Part shown: in pieces, positions 37,950 through 45,980 of the stretch
Layout: the number at the start of each line of letters is the position of its first letter
Position numbering within the stretch: position 1 is the stretch's first letter
Assembly (NCBI RefSeq): GCF_009811555.1
Contig: NZ_BLIN01000002.1
Location: 310,001-374,000, forward strand
Direction of reading: 5' to 3'
DNA length: 64,000 bases
Source: Streptomyces caniferus
GTDB lineage: Bacteria > Actinomycetota > Actinomycetes > Streptomycetales > Streptomycetaceae
Position numbers and translations under genes: made by a program
The notes under the pieces: model-generated
Database searches by the model: none
What the model was told of the DNA's origin: nothing
What the model saw: only the letters and a program-made list of their open reading frames with translations

Positions 37950-39170
37950 ATGGCACCACCGCCCATTCGCTCGTTCGCGCAGCTCGACGCCCTCGATCCC
38001 GCACGCCCCGTGGTGACGCTCTTCAGCGGCGGCCTCGACAGCTCGTACCTGCTGCTGAAGCTCCGGGAGCGGGGCATCCGCGAGGTGCACGCCGTCAGCG
38101 TCGACATCGGCGAGGACGAATCCACCGGGTACAAACGCCAGGTGGCGCAGGCGCTCGGCGCCGAGCTGCATGTGCTCGACAAGCGCGAGGAGTTCGCCGA
38201 CCGGTACGTGGCCAAAGCCATCGCCGCGCAGGCCGTCTATCTCGGCATCCACCCGGTGAGCTCCACCCTCAGCCGCCCGCTGATCGCCCAGGCGGCCGTG
38301 GAGCTGGCCGGCCGGCTCGGCGCCCAGGCCGTCCTCCACACGGCGAACCGCTCGCAGAACACCCTGCGGCGGCTCAACGGCGCGCTGGACCTGCTCGGTT
38401 ACGACGGTCCCTACGGCAGTCCGTACGACCTCACCCCCGTCGACCGCGACCGCAAGCACGAGGAGCTGCGGGAGGCGGGCGTCGATCTGCTCGTCGGCCG
38501 GATGGTCAGCGGCGACTCCAACCTGTGGTGCCGGGAGTTCGAGTCCGGCATCCTCGACGACCCCGAGGACCACGCGGTCCCCGAGGACATGTACCGGTGG
38601 AGCACGGTCCGTGCGGACGTCGCGCCGAGCAGGCTCACCGTCACGTTCGAGGCGGGCCTGCCGGTCGCCGTGGACGGCCGGCCCCTGCCGCTGACCGGGC
38701 TGATCGGTGAGCTCAACCAGCGGGCCGGTGCGTACGGCCTGGGCCGGTACTCCGGCCTGGAACACCTGGACCACGGGGAGAAGGTGCTCGAAATCCGGGA
38801 GATGCCCGCCGCGTCGCTGCTCCTGCGCTCCTACCGCCACGTCGAGAGCGCCTGCCTCGGCGCCGAGCTGATCCGTGAGAAGCAGCAGCTGGAGCAGGTC
38901 TGGGTCCGCGAGGCCCTGGAAGGGCGCTGGTTCGGCGAACTGCGCCTCGCCGCGCAGCACTTCATCGACGCCTGCGCGGCCCGCACGAGCGGATCGGTGG
39001 CCTGGGAGCTGCGGCTGGGCGGCGCGGAGACCCGCGCCATCACCGCACCGCGCCCCCGCTACCTGCGGGACCGCGAGGGCTGGGAGGCGCGCGCCATCGC
39101 CCTGGAGGCCGCCGCGCACACGCCGACCCCGTCGGCCCCCTCCCCCGCCGCCGCGCCCGTCCTCGTCTGA
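37950..39170 (+). CDS. Argininosuccinate synthase-like PP-loop ATP pyrophosphatase
   Basis: A 406-residue enzyme of the N-type ATP pyrophosphatase fold. The PP-loop is SGGLDSS at 26-32. IAAQAVYLGIHPVSSTLSRPLIAQ (91-114) matches the corresponding AxYLLxTxxARPLIAK block of argininosuccinate synthase. The next block, where ArgG has HGxTGKGNDQxRFE, reads LHTANRSQNTLRRLNGAL here, so the citrulline/aspartate site is altered. It probably adenylates a different ureido, amide or carboxyl group and attaches an amine. The start at 37950 follows GGAGGA. It leads a three-gene run with a dioxygenase and an exporter, behind a structured leader. It is not the housekeeping ArgG. Confidence 0.75.
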   Translation: MAPPPIRSFAQLDALDPARPVVTLFSGGLDSSYLLLKLRERGIREVHAVSVDIGEDESTGYKRQVAQALGAELHVLDKREEFADRYVAKAIAAQAVYLGIHPVSSTLSRPLIAQAAVELAGRLGAQAVLHTANRSQNTLRRLNGALDLLGYDGPYGSPYDLTPVDRDRKHEELREAGVDLLVGRMVSGDSNLWCREFESGILDDPEDHAVPEDMYRWSTVRADVAPSRLTVTFEAGLPVAVDGRPLPLTGLIGELNQRAGAYGLGRYSGLEHLDHGEKVLEIREMPAASLLLRSYRHVESACLGAELIREKQQLEQVWVREALEGRWFGELRLAAQHFIDACAARTSGSVAWELRLGGAETRAITAPRPRYLRDREGWEARAIALEAAAHTPTPSAPSPAAAPVLV

Positions 39171-39217
39171 GTCCCCGCCCGAGCACGCCCGAGCACGCCC
39201 ACAGGAGCATCCGCACG

Positions 39218-39976
39218 GTGAACACGATCACTTCTGCCTCTTCCCTCACCTCCACCTCTCCCGCCCCCGCCGCCCCCGCCCCCGCCGTCCACGCGCTGAC
39301 CGAACCCGGCGGCTACCTCATGCCGGCGCCGGAACTGTCCGCGCTGCTGGGCGTCGGCCCCGCCGACTGGGCCCGCTTCGGCGCCCATTGGGACGCACTG
39401 ACGCTGGACACGCACATGGCCGACGGCGGCACCTACCGCTTCCGCCGCTACGGCCAGTTCGAGGTGGACGCCTCGACGGACGCGCTCACGCGGCTGCCGC
39501 ACGCGCCGTACCTCCAGGAGAGCACCATCAATCCGCTCAACGGCGGGGTCGAGCGGCACTTCGACCCGCTGACGGACGAGTTCGCGGCCGACCCCCTGCT
39601 GCGTTCGCTGCTGCTCGCCATGGCCGCGCTGTTCACCGCCGTCGACGGCACCGCCGCCTGGAACATCAAGCTGCACCCGTACCGGATCACGGCGGGCGAC
39701 GACCAGACCGGGCAGCCCGCCCCCGAGGGGCGGCACCGCGACGGGGTCACGTTCATCACCTCGCTCATGATCAACAGGGTCAATGTCGAGGGCGGCGAGA
39801 GCGCCGTCTTCACCGACTCCGGCGAGGAGTTGCTCACCACCACCCTCACCAGCCCCGGCGACCTGCTGCTCGGCGACGACCGCCGTACCCTGCACTCCGT
39901 CACCCCGCTGCACCCGGTGGACACGACGGCTCCGGCACACCGGGACGTCCTCGTGGTCGCCTTCACCGCCCGCTGA
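39218..39976 (+). CDS. PF10014-type Fe(II)/2-oxoglutarate amino-acid dioxygenase
   Basis: A 252-residue enzyme of the 2OG-Fe dioxygenase group that includes L-isoleucine 4-hydroxylase. After an Ala/Pro-rich N-terminus the ELSALLGVGPADWARFGAHWDAL, YRFRRYGQFEV and QESTINPLNGGVERHFDPL segments are typical. The iron site is H173-x-D175 in GRHRDGVTF with H226 in TLHSV, and R242 near the end should bind 2-oxoglutarate. Relatives hydroxylate free amino acids. The GTG at 39218 follows AGGAG, 47 bp after the synthase-like gene, so both belong to one operon. Substrate is unknown. Confidence 0.8.
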   Translation: MNTITSASSLTSTSPAPAAPAPAVHALTEPGGYLMPAPELSALLGVGPADWARFGAHWDALTLDTHMADGGTYRFRRYGQFEVDASTDALTRLPHAPYLQESTINPLNGGVERHFDPLTDEFAADPLLRSLLLAMAALFTAVDGTAAWNIKLHPYRITAGDDQTGQPAPEGRHRDGVTFITSLMINRVNVEGGESAVFTDSGEELLTTTLTSPGDLLLGDDRRTLHSVTPLHPVDTTAPAHRDVLVVAFTAR

Positions 39977-40088
39977 CCGGCCGGCCCCGCCGGGCCCCGG
40001 CGCACCGTCACCACGGCGCGCCGGGGCCCGGCGGCTCCCCCGTCGAACGGCCGCACCCACCGCACACCGGACAAGGACCCCCACCACC

Positions 40089-41114
40089 ATGACCACCGCG
40101 ACCTCCCGCACCACACGTCCCGGCAACCGGCCCCTCTGGCTCATCGATGTGCCGGTCGTCCTGGTGGCCGTCGTCTGGGGCTCCAGCTACCTGGCCGCCA
40201 AGGAACTGGCCACCACGAGCACCGTCATCGCCCTGCTCCTGCTGCGGTTCCTGGTGGCCACGCCGGTGATGGCGGTGGTCGCGGGCCGCGGGATCACCCG
40301 GCTGAGCGCCCGGGAGATCGGCGCGGGCGCGGTCCTGGGCATGCTGTTGTCGGGGGTCCTGGTGCTGGAGACCTTCGGGGTGGTGCACACCTCGGCGACC
40401 AACGCGGGCCTCATCATCAGCCTGACCATGATCTTCACTCCGCTCGCGGAGTCCGTGGCGACCCGCACCCGCCCCACCGGGGCGTTCCTGGGCGCGGCGG
40501 CGCTGTCCGTGACCGGTGTGGCCCTGCTGACCCAGGGATCGGGGTTCACCACCCCGTCGGCCGGCGATCTCCTGATGCTGCTCGCGGCCGTCGCCCGCAC
40601 CGTGCACGTGATGGCCATGAGCCGTATGAAGTCGCTGCGTTCGACCGACTCCGGCGCGCTGACCGTCGTCCAGTTCCTCGGCGCCATCGCGGTCTTCGCG
40701 CTCGCTTCGCCCTTCGCCGCCGTCTCCCCGGTGGACGTCGCGGCCGCCTACTCCCCCCAGCAGTGGACCGCACTCCTCTACCTGGCCCTGATGTGCACGC
40801 TCTTCGCCTTCTTCGTCCAGATGTGGGCGGTGCGCCGCACCTCCCCGTCCCGGGTGAGCCTGCTGCTGGGCACCGAGCCGCTCTGGGCCGCCGTGATCGG
40901 CGTCGCCGCCGGCGGGGACCGGCCCGGCCTGCTCGGCGCGGCCGGAGCCGTCCTGGTCCTCATCGGTACGACCTGGGGCCGACAGGCCGCGGCACCGCCG
41001 GCCGCCGCGGAGGGCGAGCCCACGGCGGAGAACGGACCCACGGAGGGCGAGCCCGCGGCGGACGGCACGGCACCGCAACCGGCGGGCGCGGCCCAGGGCG
41101 CACCTTCGGCGTGA
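40089..41114 (+). CDS. EamA/DMT-family exporter
   Basis: A 341-residue permease with ten membrane helices in two EamA repeats. The first is VVAVVWGSSYLAAKELATTSTVIALLLLRFL and the second begins GDLLMLLAAVARTVHVMAMSRM. A hydrophilic Glu/Pro/Ala tail of about 40 residues follows the last helix. DMT proteins of this type export amino acids and their derivatives (RhtA, YdcZ groups). It is third in the run with the dioxygenase, 112 bp behind it, and AAGGA lies upstream. Its likely job is to release the operon's product or protect the cell from it. Confidence 0.85.
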   Translation: MTTATSRTTRPGNRPLWLIDVPVVLVAVVWGSSYLAAKELATTSTVIALLLLRFLVATPVMAVVAGRGITRLSAREIGAGAVLGMLLSGVLVLETFGVVHTSATNAGLIISLTMIFTPLAESVATRTRPTGAFLGAAALSVTGVALLTQGSGFTTPSAGDLLMLLAAVARTVHVMAMSRMKSLRSTDSGALTVVQFLGAIAVFALASPFAAVSPVDVAAAYSPQQWTALLYLALMCTLFAFFVQMWAVRRTSPSRVSLLLGTEPLWAAVIGVAAGGDRPGLLGAAGAVLVLIGTTWGRQAAAPPAAAEGEPTAENGPTEGEPAADGTAPQPAGAAQGAPSA

Positions 41115-41122
41115 TCGGCAGG

Positions 41123-41152
41123 AGGCCCGCCGGGAAACCTCCGGCCGGGCCT
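41123..41152. terminator. Terminator between exporter and regulator
   Basis: AGGCCCGCCGG pairs with CCGGCCGGGCCT (one bulge) around GAAACCT. It lies 9 bp past the exporter stop and between convergent genes, so it can serve both. Confidence 0.6.
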
Positions 41153-41205
41153 TCGAGCGCCAGGCCTTCGGGCGTCACGCCCCCGACACGACTGCCCGGA
41201 CATCC

Positions 41206-42279
41206 CTAGGCCACCGCGGCTCCCAGCTCGACCCGGGAGAGCAGCCCCCGTTCGACGGCCTTCATGCCCGCCTGGAACCTGCTGTCCGCCCCCAGCTTGG
41301 CCAGCAGCGGGGCGATGGTCCGGCGCAGCGTACGGTCGGACACCCCGAGGTTGCGGGCGATGGCCCCGTCCTTCAGCCCGGCGGCGAACATCCGCAGGAC
41401 CATCCGCTCCCGCTCGGTCAACTCCACCTCGTGGACGCGCCGTTCGGGAAACCCGGAACCAAGTCCCGGACCGCGGCCGGGCCCGGGACCAGGACCGGGC
41501 TCGGGCCCCGCCAGCCGCTCCCCATACACCCAGCAATGGTCGAAGACCTGCCGGAGCAGTCCGCACATCGCCGCCCCGTGAATCTCCAGCGCCGTCACCT
41601 CGTCGCTGTCCGAGCTCAGGGTGACGAGCGCCTGCACGTCGTCGACCAGGGTCAGCCGGAACGGCAGCGTCATCGCGAGCCGCACCCGGGCCCCCGCGCG
41701 CCGCAGCCCGCACAGATGCGCATGGCCGGACGGGTTCTCGGGCGTCGAGTGCAGATGGATGGCGCGCAGCGACACCCCCCGGGCGAGAACCTGGCCGCTG
41801 CGCCGCGCGGCCTCGCCCCAGCGTTCCGGCGCGGCCAGGTCGTTCGGGCGCAGCGCGAGGATCTCGCGGCGCGCCGTGGCCGCCATCGCGTCCAGGCTCT
41901 CCGCGATCCGCCGCTGCCCCACCAGCACCTCCACCCGGGCGTGCTGCGGGGCTCCCGAGGACTGGAAGGCAGGCAGACTGTCGGCCAGTGCGCCGAACGC
42001 GGCGCGCAGTGAGCGCAGTCCGACGAGCCGGTCCGCCGTCGTCTGCTCCGCGGTGTCCAGCAGCAGCGCGAAGGCGGTCTCCGGGGACACCGGGGCGGGC
42101 AACGCCCCGTCGCCGGCCGGCCGCACCAGCCCCATGGTCGCCAGATACCGCAGGGTCTCCTGGAACTGCCGGCTCGTCATACCGAGCTTCTCGGCAGCCT
42201 GCGGGGGCGGGCAATCGCCTTCCTGGAGAAGCAAGTTGAAGACCTCGTCGGCCCGGTCGGGGCCGGAACGCAAACGCAT
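41206..42279 (-). CDS. TrmB-N/LuxR-C type transcriptional regulator
   Basis: A 357-residue regulator. Residues about 8-60 form a TrmB-like winged helix (VFNLLLQEGDCPPPQAAEKLGMTSRQFQETLRYLATMGLVRP). A phospholipase-D-like sensory middle follows (MAATARREILAL, then LRAIHLHSTPENPSGHAHLCGLRRAGARVRL). A Gly-Pro repeat linker leads to a C-terminal LuxR helix-turn-helix (LTERERMVLRMFAAGLKDGAIARNLGVSDRTLRRTIAPLLAKLG). The ATG at 42279 has GGAGGTGTC upstream; a GTG at 42306 is weaker. It faces the synthase-dioxygenase-exporter run and is the obvious candidate to control it, though chitinase is the divergent neighbour. Confidence 0.85.
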   Translation of the reverse strand: MRLRSGPDRADEVFNLLLQEGDCPPPQAAEKLGMTSRQFQETLRYLATMGLVRPAGDGALPAPVSPETAFALLLDTAEQTTADRLVGLRSLRAAFGALADSLPAFQSSGAPQHARVEVLVGQRRIAESLDAMAATARREILALRPNDLAAPERWGEAARRSGQVLARGVSLRAIHLHSTPENPSGHAHLCGLRRAGARVRLAMTLPFRLTLVDDVQALVTLSSDSDEVTALEIHGAAMCGLLRQVFDHCWVYGERLAGPEPGPGPGPGRGPGLGSGFPERRVHEVELTERERMVLRMFAAGLKDGAIARNLGVSDRTLRRTIAPLLAKLGADSRFQAGMKAVERGLLSRVELGAAVA

Positions 42280-42512
42280 GACACCTCCACGAAGAGTGTG
42301 TGTCACGGCGTCATTGGCGTGGGTGACGGTGGTCCGGCCTACCCCTCGGGAGAGCCGGAACCGAGTTGCAGGGATGTTAGGTGGCCGTCACATCCACTGT
42401 CCACGCCCGGTCTCTCATCGTGGACCGCGGCCGGACCTCACCGGCGGGGCGACCTCCCTGAGAGCACTCGGTACGCACAACTCCCCCTTGCGTCGGACCT
42501 CTTGACCACCCC
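42280..42512. other. Region between regulator and chitinase, no gene
   Basis: About 230 bp of divergent promoter region. It has a lower GC content toward the chitinase side (CCATTGGTCTGAACCATT). Open frames here lack ribosome sites. Confidence 0.4.
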
Positions 42513-42530
42513 ATTGGTCTGAACCATTCT
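42502..42530 (+). promoter_or_regulatory. Candidate chitinase promoter overlapping the DasR-like site
   Basis: TTGACC (42502-42507) is a good -35. The -10 placed 17 bp on, CATTCT (42525-42530), is weak. The DasR-like repeat occupies the spacer, as in characterised chitinase promoters. Confidence 0.4.
42513..42528. promoter_or_regulatory. DasR-responsive element (dre)-like site
   Basis: ATTGGTCTGAACCATT matches the known dre consensus (ACTGGTCTAGACCACT type) at 12 of 16 positions, including both GGTCT and ACCA halves. DasR represses chitin and N-acetylglucosamine genes until GlcNAc-6-phosphate or related signals accumulate. It lies 75-90 bp before the chitinase start. Confidence 0.65.
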
Positions 42531-42602
42531 GTGCCCAGGAGCGGTGGCCACCGTCTTGCTGCAGTTCTCCCCGTGTTTCCCCCTTCGGCACTGGAGACAG
42601 CC

Positions 42603-44315
42603 ATGCCTCGCACCCCACACACCCGGCCACCCCGCCGCAGACGCCTGCTCGCGGCCGCACTGACGGCCCTCGCCGCCGCGGCGGCCACCCTCTCCGGCTC
42701 CACCCCGGCCGCCGCGGCCGATGTCAACGCCGCCCGGAACGCCGGCTACGAATCCGGTCTGAGCAACTGGACCTGTTCGGCGGGCAGCGGCAGCACCGTC
42801 GGCTCCCCCGTCCACAGCGGCACCGGCGCCCTCAAGGCCACCCCCACCGCCTCCGACAACGCCGCCTGCTCCCAGACCGTCGCCGTCAAGCCCGGCTCGA
42901 CCTACCGGCTCAGCGCGTACGTCCAGGGTTCCTACGTCTACCTGGGCGCCTCCGGCACCGGCACCACGGACGCCACCACCTGGACCCCGTTCGCCACCGG
43001 CTGGCAGCAGCTCAGCACCACCTTCACCACAGGCCCCACGACGACCTCCGTCACGGTCTACACCCACGGCTGGTACGGACAGCCCGCCTACTACGCCGAC
43101 GACTTCAGCGTCCTCGGCCCCGACGGCGGGGGCGGCACCGACCCCGGCCCCGAGACCCCGGCCACACCCGCCGGCCTCACCGCCGGCACGGTGACCTCGT
43201 CCTCCGTGGCCCTGTCCTGGAACGCGGTCCCCGGCGCCACCGGCTACACCGTCTATCGCGACGGCACCAAGAACCAGGCGGTGAACGGCACGTCGGCAAC
43301 GGTCTCGGGCCTCTCCCCCGCCACCGCCTACCGCTTCCAGGTCACGGCCACCAACGCGGCCGGCGAATCGGCCCGCTCGGCGGAGATCACGGCCACCACC
43401 GCACCCTCAGGAGGGGGCGGCAACCCCACCGTCCCCCGGCACGCGGTCACCGGCTACTGGCAGAACTTCAACAACGGCGCGACGGTCCAGAAGCTCAGCG
43501 ACGTGCCCGGCCAGTACGACATCATCGCGGTCGCCTTCGCCGATGCCACCACCACGCCCGGCGCCGTCACCTTCAGCCTCGACTCGGCCGGCCTGGGCGG
43601 CTACACCGTCGACCAGTTCGAGGCCGACATCAAGGCCAAGCAGGCGGCCGGCAAGTCGGTGGTCCTCTCCGTGGGCGGCGAACGGGGCACGGTCTCCGTC
43701 AACGACGCCGCCTCGGCCGCGAACTTCGCCGGCAGCCTCTACTCCCTCATGCAGCAGTACGGCTTCGACGGCGTCGACATCGACCTCGAAAACGGCCTCA
43801 ACCCGACGTATATGAGCCAGGCACTCCGCTCGCTCTCCCAGAAGGCGGGCGGCAAGTTCGTCCTCACCATGGCGCCGCAGACCCTCGACATGCAGTCCAC
43901 GTCGGGCGGCTACTTCCAGACCGCGCTGAACGTGAAGGACATCCTCACCGTCGTCAACATGCAGTACTACAACAGCGGTTCGATGCTCGGCTGCGACGGC
44001 AAGGTCTACTCCCAGGGCACCGTCGACTTCCTCACCGCACTGGCCTGCATCCAGCTCGAAGGCGGCCTCGCCCCCTCCCAGGTGGGCCTGGGCCTGCCCG
44101 CCTCCACCCGGGGCGCGGGCAGCGGCTATGTCGCCCCGAGCGTCGTCAACGCCGCCCTGGACTGCCTCACCAAGGGCACCGGCTGCGGCTCCTTCAAGCC
44201 CGCCCGGACCTACCCCGGCCTCCGGGGCGCGATGACCTGGTCGACGAACTGGGACGCGGCGAGCGGCAACGCCTGGTCCAACGCGGTCGGCCCGCACGTT
44301 CACGGCCTGCCGTGA
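42603..44315 (+). CDS. Secreted GH18 chitinase with carbohydrate-binding and FnIII domains
   Basis: A 570-residue exported enzyme. A Sec signal with an Arg-rich n-region (RRRRLLAAALTALAAAAATL) is cut near AAAAD. Residues 40-170 form a CBM-like jelly roll, about 195-275 an FnIII domain (PATPAGLTAGTVTSSSVALSWNAVPGATGYTVYRDG), and 290-565 the GH18 catalytic domain. The active motif is DGVDIDLE (389-396) with E396 the acid. It hydrolyses chitin outside the cell. The ATG at 42603 follows GGAGA. The upstream dre-like site fits DasR control. Its 3' end overlaps the convergent ATPase gene by 16 bp. Confidence 0.93.
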   Translation: MPRTPHTRPPRRRRLLAAALTALAAAAATLSGSTPAAAADVNAARNAGYESGLSNWTCSAGSGSTVGSPVHSGTGALKATPTASDNAACSQTVAVKPGSTYRLSAYVQGSYVYLGASGTGTTDATTWTPFATGWQQLSTTFTTGPTTTSVTVYTHGWYGQPAYYADDFSVLGPDGGGGTDPGPETPATPAGLTAGTVTSSSVALSWNAVPGATGYTVYRDGTKNQAVNGTSATVSGLSPATAYRFQVTATNAAGESARSAEITATTAPSGGGGNPTVPRHAVTGYWQNFNNGATVQKLSDVPGQYDIIAVAFADATTTPGAVTFSLDSAGLGGYTVDQFEADIKAKQAAGKSVVLSVGGERGTVSVNDAASAANFAGSLYSLMQQYGFDGVDIDLENGLNPTYMSQALRSLSQKAGGKFVLTMAPQTLDMQSTSGGYFQTALNVKDILTVVNMQYYNSGSMLGCDGKVYSQGTVDFLTALACIQLEGGLAPSQVGLGLPASTRGAGSGYVAPSVVNAALDCLTKGTGCGSFKPARTYPGLRGAMTWSTNWDAASGNAWSNAVGPHVHGLP

Positions 44316-44737
44316 CCCGTGCCACAGCCGTGGAACTCGCACCACACGACCTTCCCCGGCACGCGCTCGCCGACGCCCCACGCGTCGGCGAGCGCGGACA
44401 CCAGCAGCAGCCCCCGCCCCGACTCGCCCTCTCCCCCGTCGCACGGCACCGACAGCGGCACCCGCGGTTCCCCGTCACCGCTGTCGTGCACCTCGACGCG
44501 CAGCAGCCCGTCCTCGCCCAGCGACAGCCGCAGCCGGTAGCGGCGACCGGGCGGGACGCCGTGCAGCAGGGCGTTGGTGGCCAGTTCGCTGACACACAGC
44601 AAAACGTCGTCCGCGCGCCGCTCCAGGCCCCAGTCGGCGAGCGCGGTACGGGCGAACGCCCTGGCCAGCCGCACGGATCGGCGCTCCCGCCGATAGCAGA
44701 CCGTACGGGCGCAGAGTGTCTGGATCTCCTTGTGCAT
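44300..44737 (-). CDS. RsbW/SpoIIAB-type ATP-binding protein (WhiJ-locus ATPase)
   Basis: A 145-residue HATPase_c protein like the anti-sigma kinases, with the N box DDVLLCVSELATNALLHGV and the G boxes VEVHDSGDGEP and GESGRGLLLVSALADAWGV. It may bind or phosphorylate a partner protein. It is divergent from an XRE/DUF5753 gene and a DUF397 gene; this arrangement recurs in streptomycetes as the WhiJ/AbaA-like clusters. Its end overlaps the chitinase end by 16 bp, so neither gene can be extended. Confidence 0.85.
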   Translation of the reverse strand: MHKEIQTLCARTVCYRRERRSVRLARAFARTALADWGLERRADDVLLCVSELATNALLHGVPPGRRYRLRLSLGEDGLLRVEVHDSGDGEPRVPLSVPCDGGEGESGRGLLLVSALADAWGVGERVPGKVVWCEFHGCGTGHGRP

Positions 44738-44849
44738 GGCGCCACTGTCACAGTGCGTAACTATGCTGGGCCACAGTGTCAGGTCGTACAGATCCGCTGT
44801 ACGACTTCTGGCTGTGTCATGCCGTCAGGGGGAGGGGAAGGCAGAGCGC

Positions 44850-45674
44850 ATGCACCCGGCGAACAAACCGAAGAGGATCACTTCCTGGCATGTGATCGGC
44901 GCCCAGCTGAGCCACTTCCGGAAGGCCGCCCGCATCACCCAGCCCGGCCTGGCCGAGCGGGTCGGACTCCACGAGGACACGATCGGCTCCATCGAGCAGG
45001 GCCGACGACCGCTGAAAATCGACCTTGCCGAGACGTTCGATGAACTCCTGGATACGAAGGGGGCGTTGGCGGTTGCGGTGGCCAAGGTTCCGGAGCGGGA
45101 GAAGCTCCCCGCGTTCGTACAGGACCTGGTGGAGCACGAGGAGGAGGCCCTGACGCTGCTGTCGTACCAGAACCAGGTGGTGCCTGGGCTGTTACAGACG
45201 GGAGCTTATGCGCGGGCGGTATTCGACTGCCTCTATCCACCCCTCGATGAGGATCAAGCGGACGAGTGGGTCTCCGCTCGCCTCGACCGTCAGAAGCTGC
45301 TGGAACGGAAGAAGCCGCGGCCGATGCTCAACTTCATCCTGGAGGAGGCAGTACTCCACCGGCCGACAGGAGGCCCCGAGACTCTACGCGAGCAGATCCG
45401 CCATCTGCGGCGATGCGCCCAACTTCCCTTTCTGGGACTTCAGATCATGCCGACCTCCCGCGCCTCTCACGCTTCACTGGATGGTCCGCTCGTTCTACTG
45501 GAGACACCCGAACACGAGCACTTCGTCTACATCGAAGCGCAACGGATCAGTTTCCTGGTCGACGACCCGGATGAAGTCAGCGTGTATCAACAGGTGTATG
45601 GGATGCTGCGGTCGCAGGCCCTCACCCCTGAGGAGACCTGGGGCCTGCTGGACGACTTGCTAGGAGAGTCATGA
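44850..45674 (+). CDS. XRE-family regulator with DUF5753 (WhiJ-like)
   Basis: A 274-residue protein with an N-terminal helix-turn-helix (VIGAQLSHFRKAARITQPGLAERVGLHEDTIGSIEQGRRP, about 12-50). The DUF5753 domain follows (residues 90-265), with YQNQVVPGLLQTGAYARAV, RQKLLERKKPRPMLNFILEEAVLHRP and FVYIEAQRISFLVDDPDEV. WhiJ-like proteins regulate development and antibiotic synthesis together with their DUF397 partner. The ATG at 44850 follows GGGGGAGGGGAAGG. The next gene starts inside its stop codon (4-bp overlap), so they are translationally coupled. Base composition is less GC-rich than that of its neighbours. Confidence 0.93.
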   Translation: MHPANKPKRITSWHVIGAQLSHFRKAARITQPGLAERVGLHEDTIGSIEQGRRPLKIDLAETFDELLDTKGALAVAVAKVPEREKLPAFVQDLVEHEEEALTLLSYQNQVVPGLLQTGAYARAVFDCLYPPLDEDQADEWVSARLDRQKLLERKKPRPMLNFILEEAVLHRPTGGPETLREQIRHLRRCAQLPFLGLQIMPTSRASHASLDGPLVLLETPEHEHFVYIEAQRISFLVDDPDEVSVYQQVYGMLRSQALTPEETWGLLDDLLGES

Positions 45675-45934
45675 CCAGCGCAGCAGCCCAGTCCTTCTCC
45701 AACGGCTTCAACTGGTTCAAGTCGAGTTACAGCGGCAGTGCGGGCGGCGACTGCGTCGAAGTCGCCTACGACTGGCGCAAGTCCACCTACAGCGGCAGCG
45801 AGGGCGGCGACTGCCTCGAAGTCGCCACCTGCCCCCACGCCATCCACGTCCGCGACTCCAAGAACCCGGGCGGTCCGATACTCACCCTGAGCGCCACCGC
45901 CTGGGCCGCCTTCCTCGCCGACGTCGCGCACTGA
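45671..45934 (+). CDS. DUF397 protein with an internally duplicated N-terminal motif
   Basis: An 87-residue acidic protein of the DUF397 family, the usual small partner of WhiJ-type regulators. The conserved motif occurs twice: WFKSSYSGSAGGDCVEVA and WRKSTYSGSEGGDCLEVA, 20 residues apart, followed by a single copy of the tail HVRDSKNPGGPILTLSATAWAAFLADV. Ordinary members carry the motif once and are about 65 residues. The ATG at 45671 overlaps the stop codon of the upstream gene by 4 bp. The duplication is in DNA as a 60-bp repeat. Confidence 0.9.
   Translation: MTSAAAQSFSNGFNWFKSSYSGSAGGDCVEVAYDWRKSTYSGSEGGDCLEVATCPHAIHVRDSKNPGGPILTLSATAWAAFLADVAH
45719..45838 (+). repeat. 60-bp direct repeat inside the DUF397 gene
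   Basis: The segments beginning AAGTCGAGTTACAGC (45719) and AAGTCCACCTACAGC (45779) repeat with a period of exactly 60 bp, keeping the reading frame. Several silent and conservative differences show the duplication is not brand new. Confidence 0.8.
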
Positions 45935-45942
45935 ACCGGGAC

Positions 45943-45963
45943 GCGGCCGGGCGACCCGGCCGC
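45943..45963. terminator. Terminator between DUF397 and peptidase genes
   Basis: GCGGCCGGG (45943-45951) and CCCGGCCGC (45955-45963) pair perfectly around CGA, between the convergent genes. Confidence 0.8.
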
Positions 45964-45980
45964 ACCCGTCGGCCGCTACG

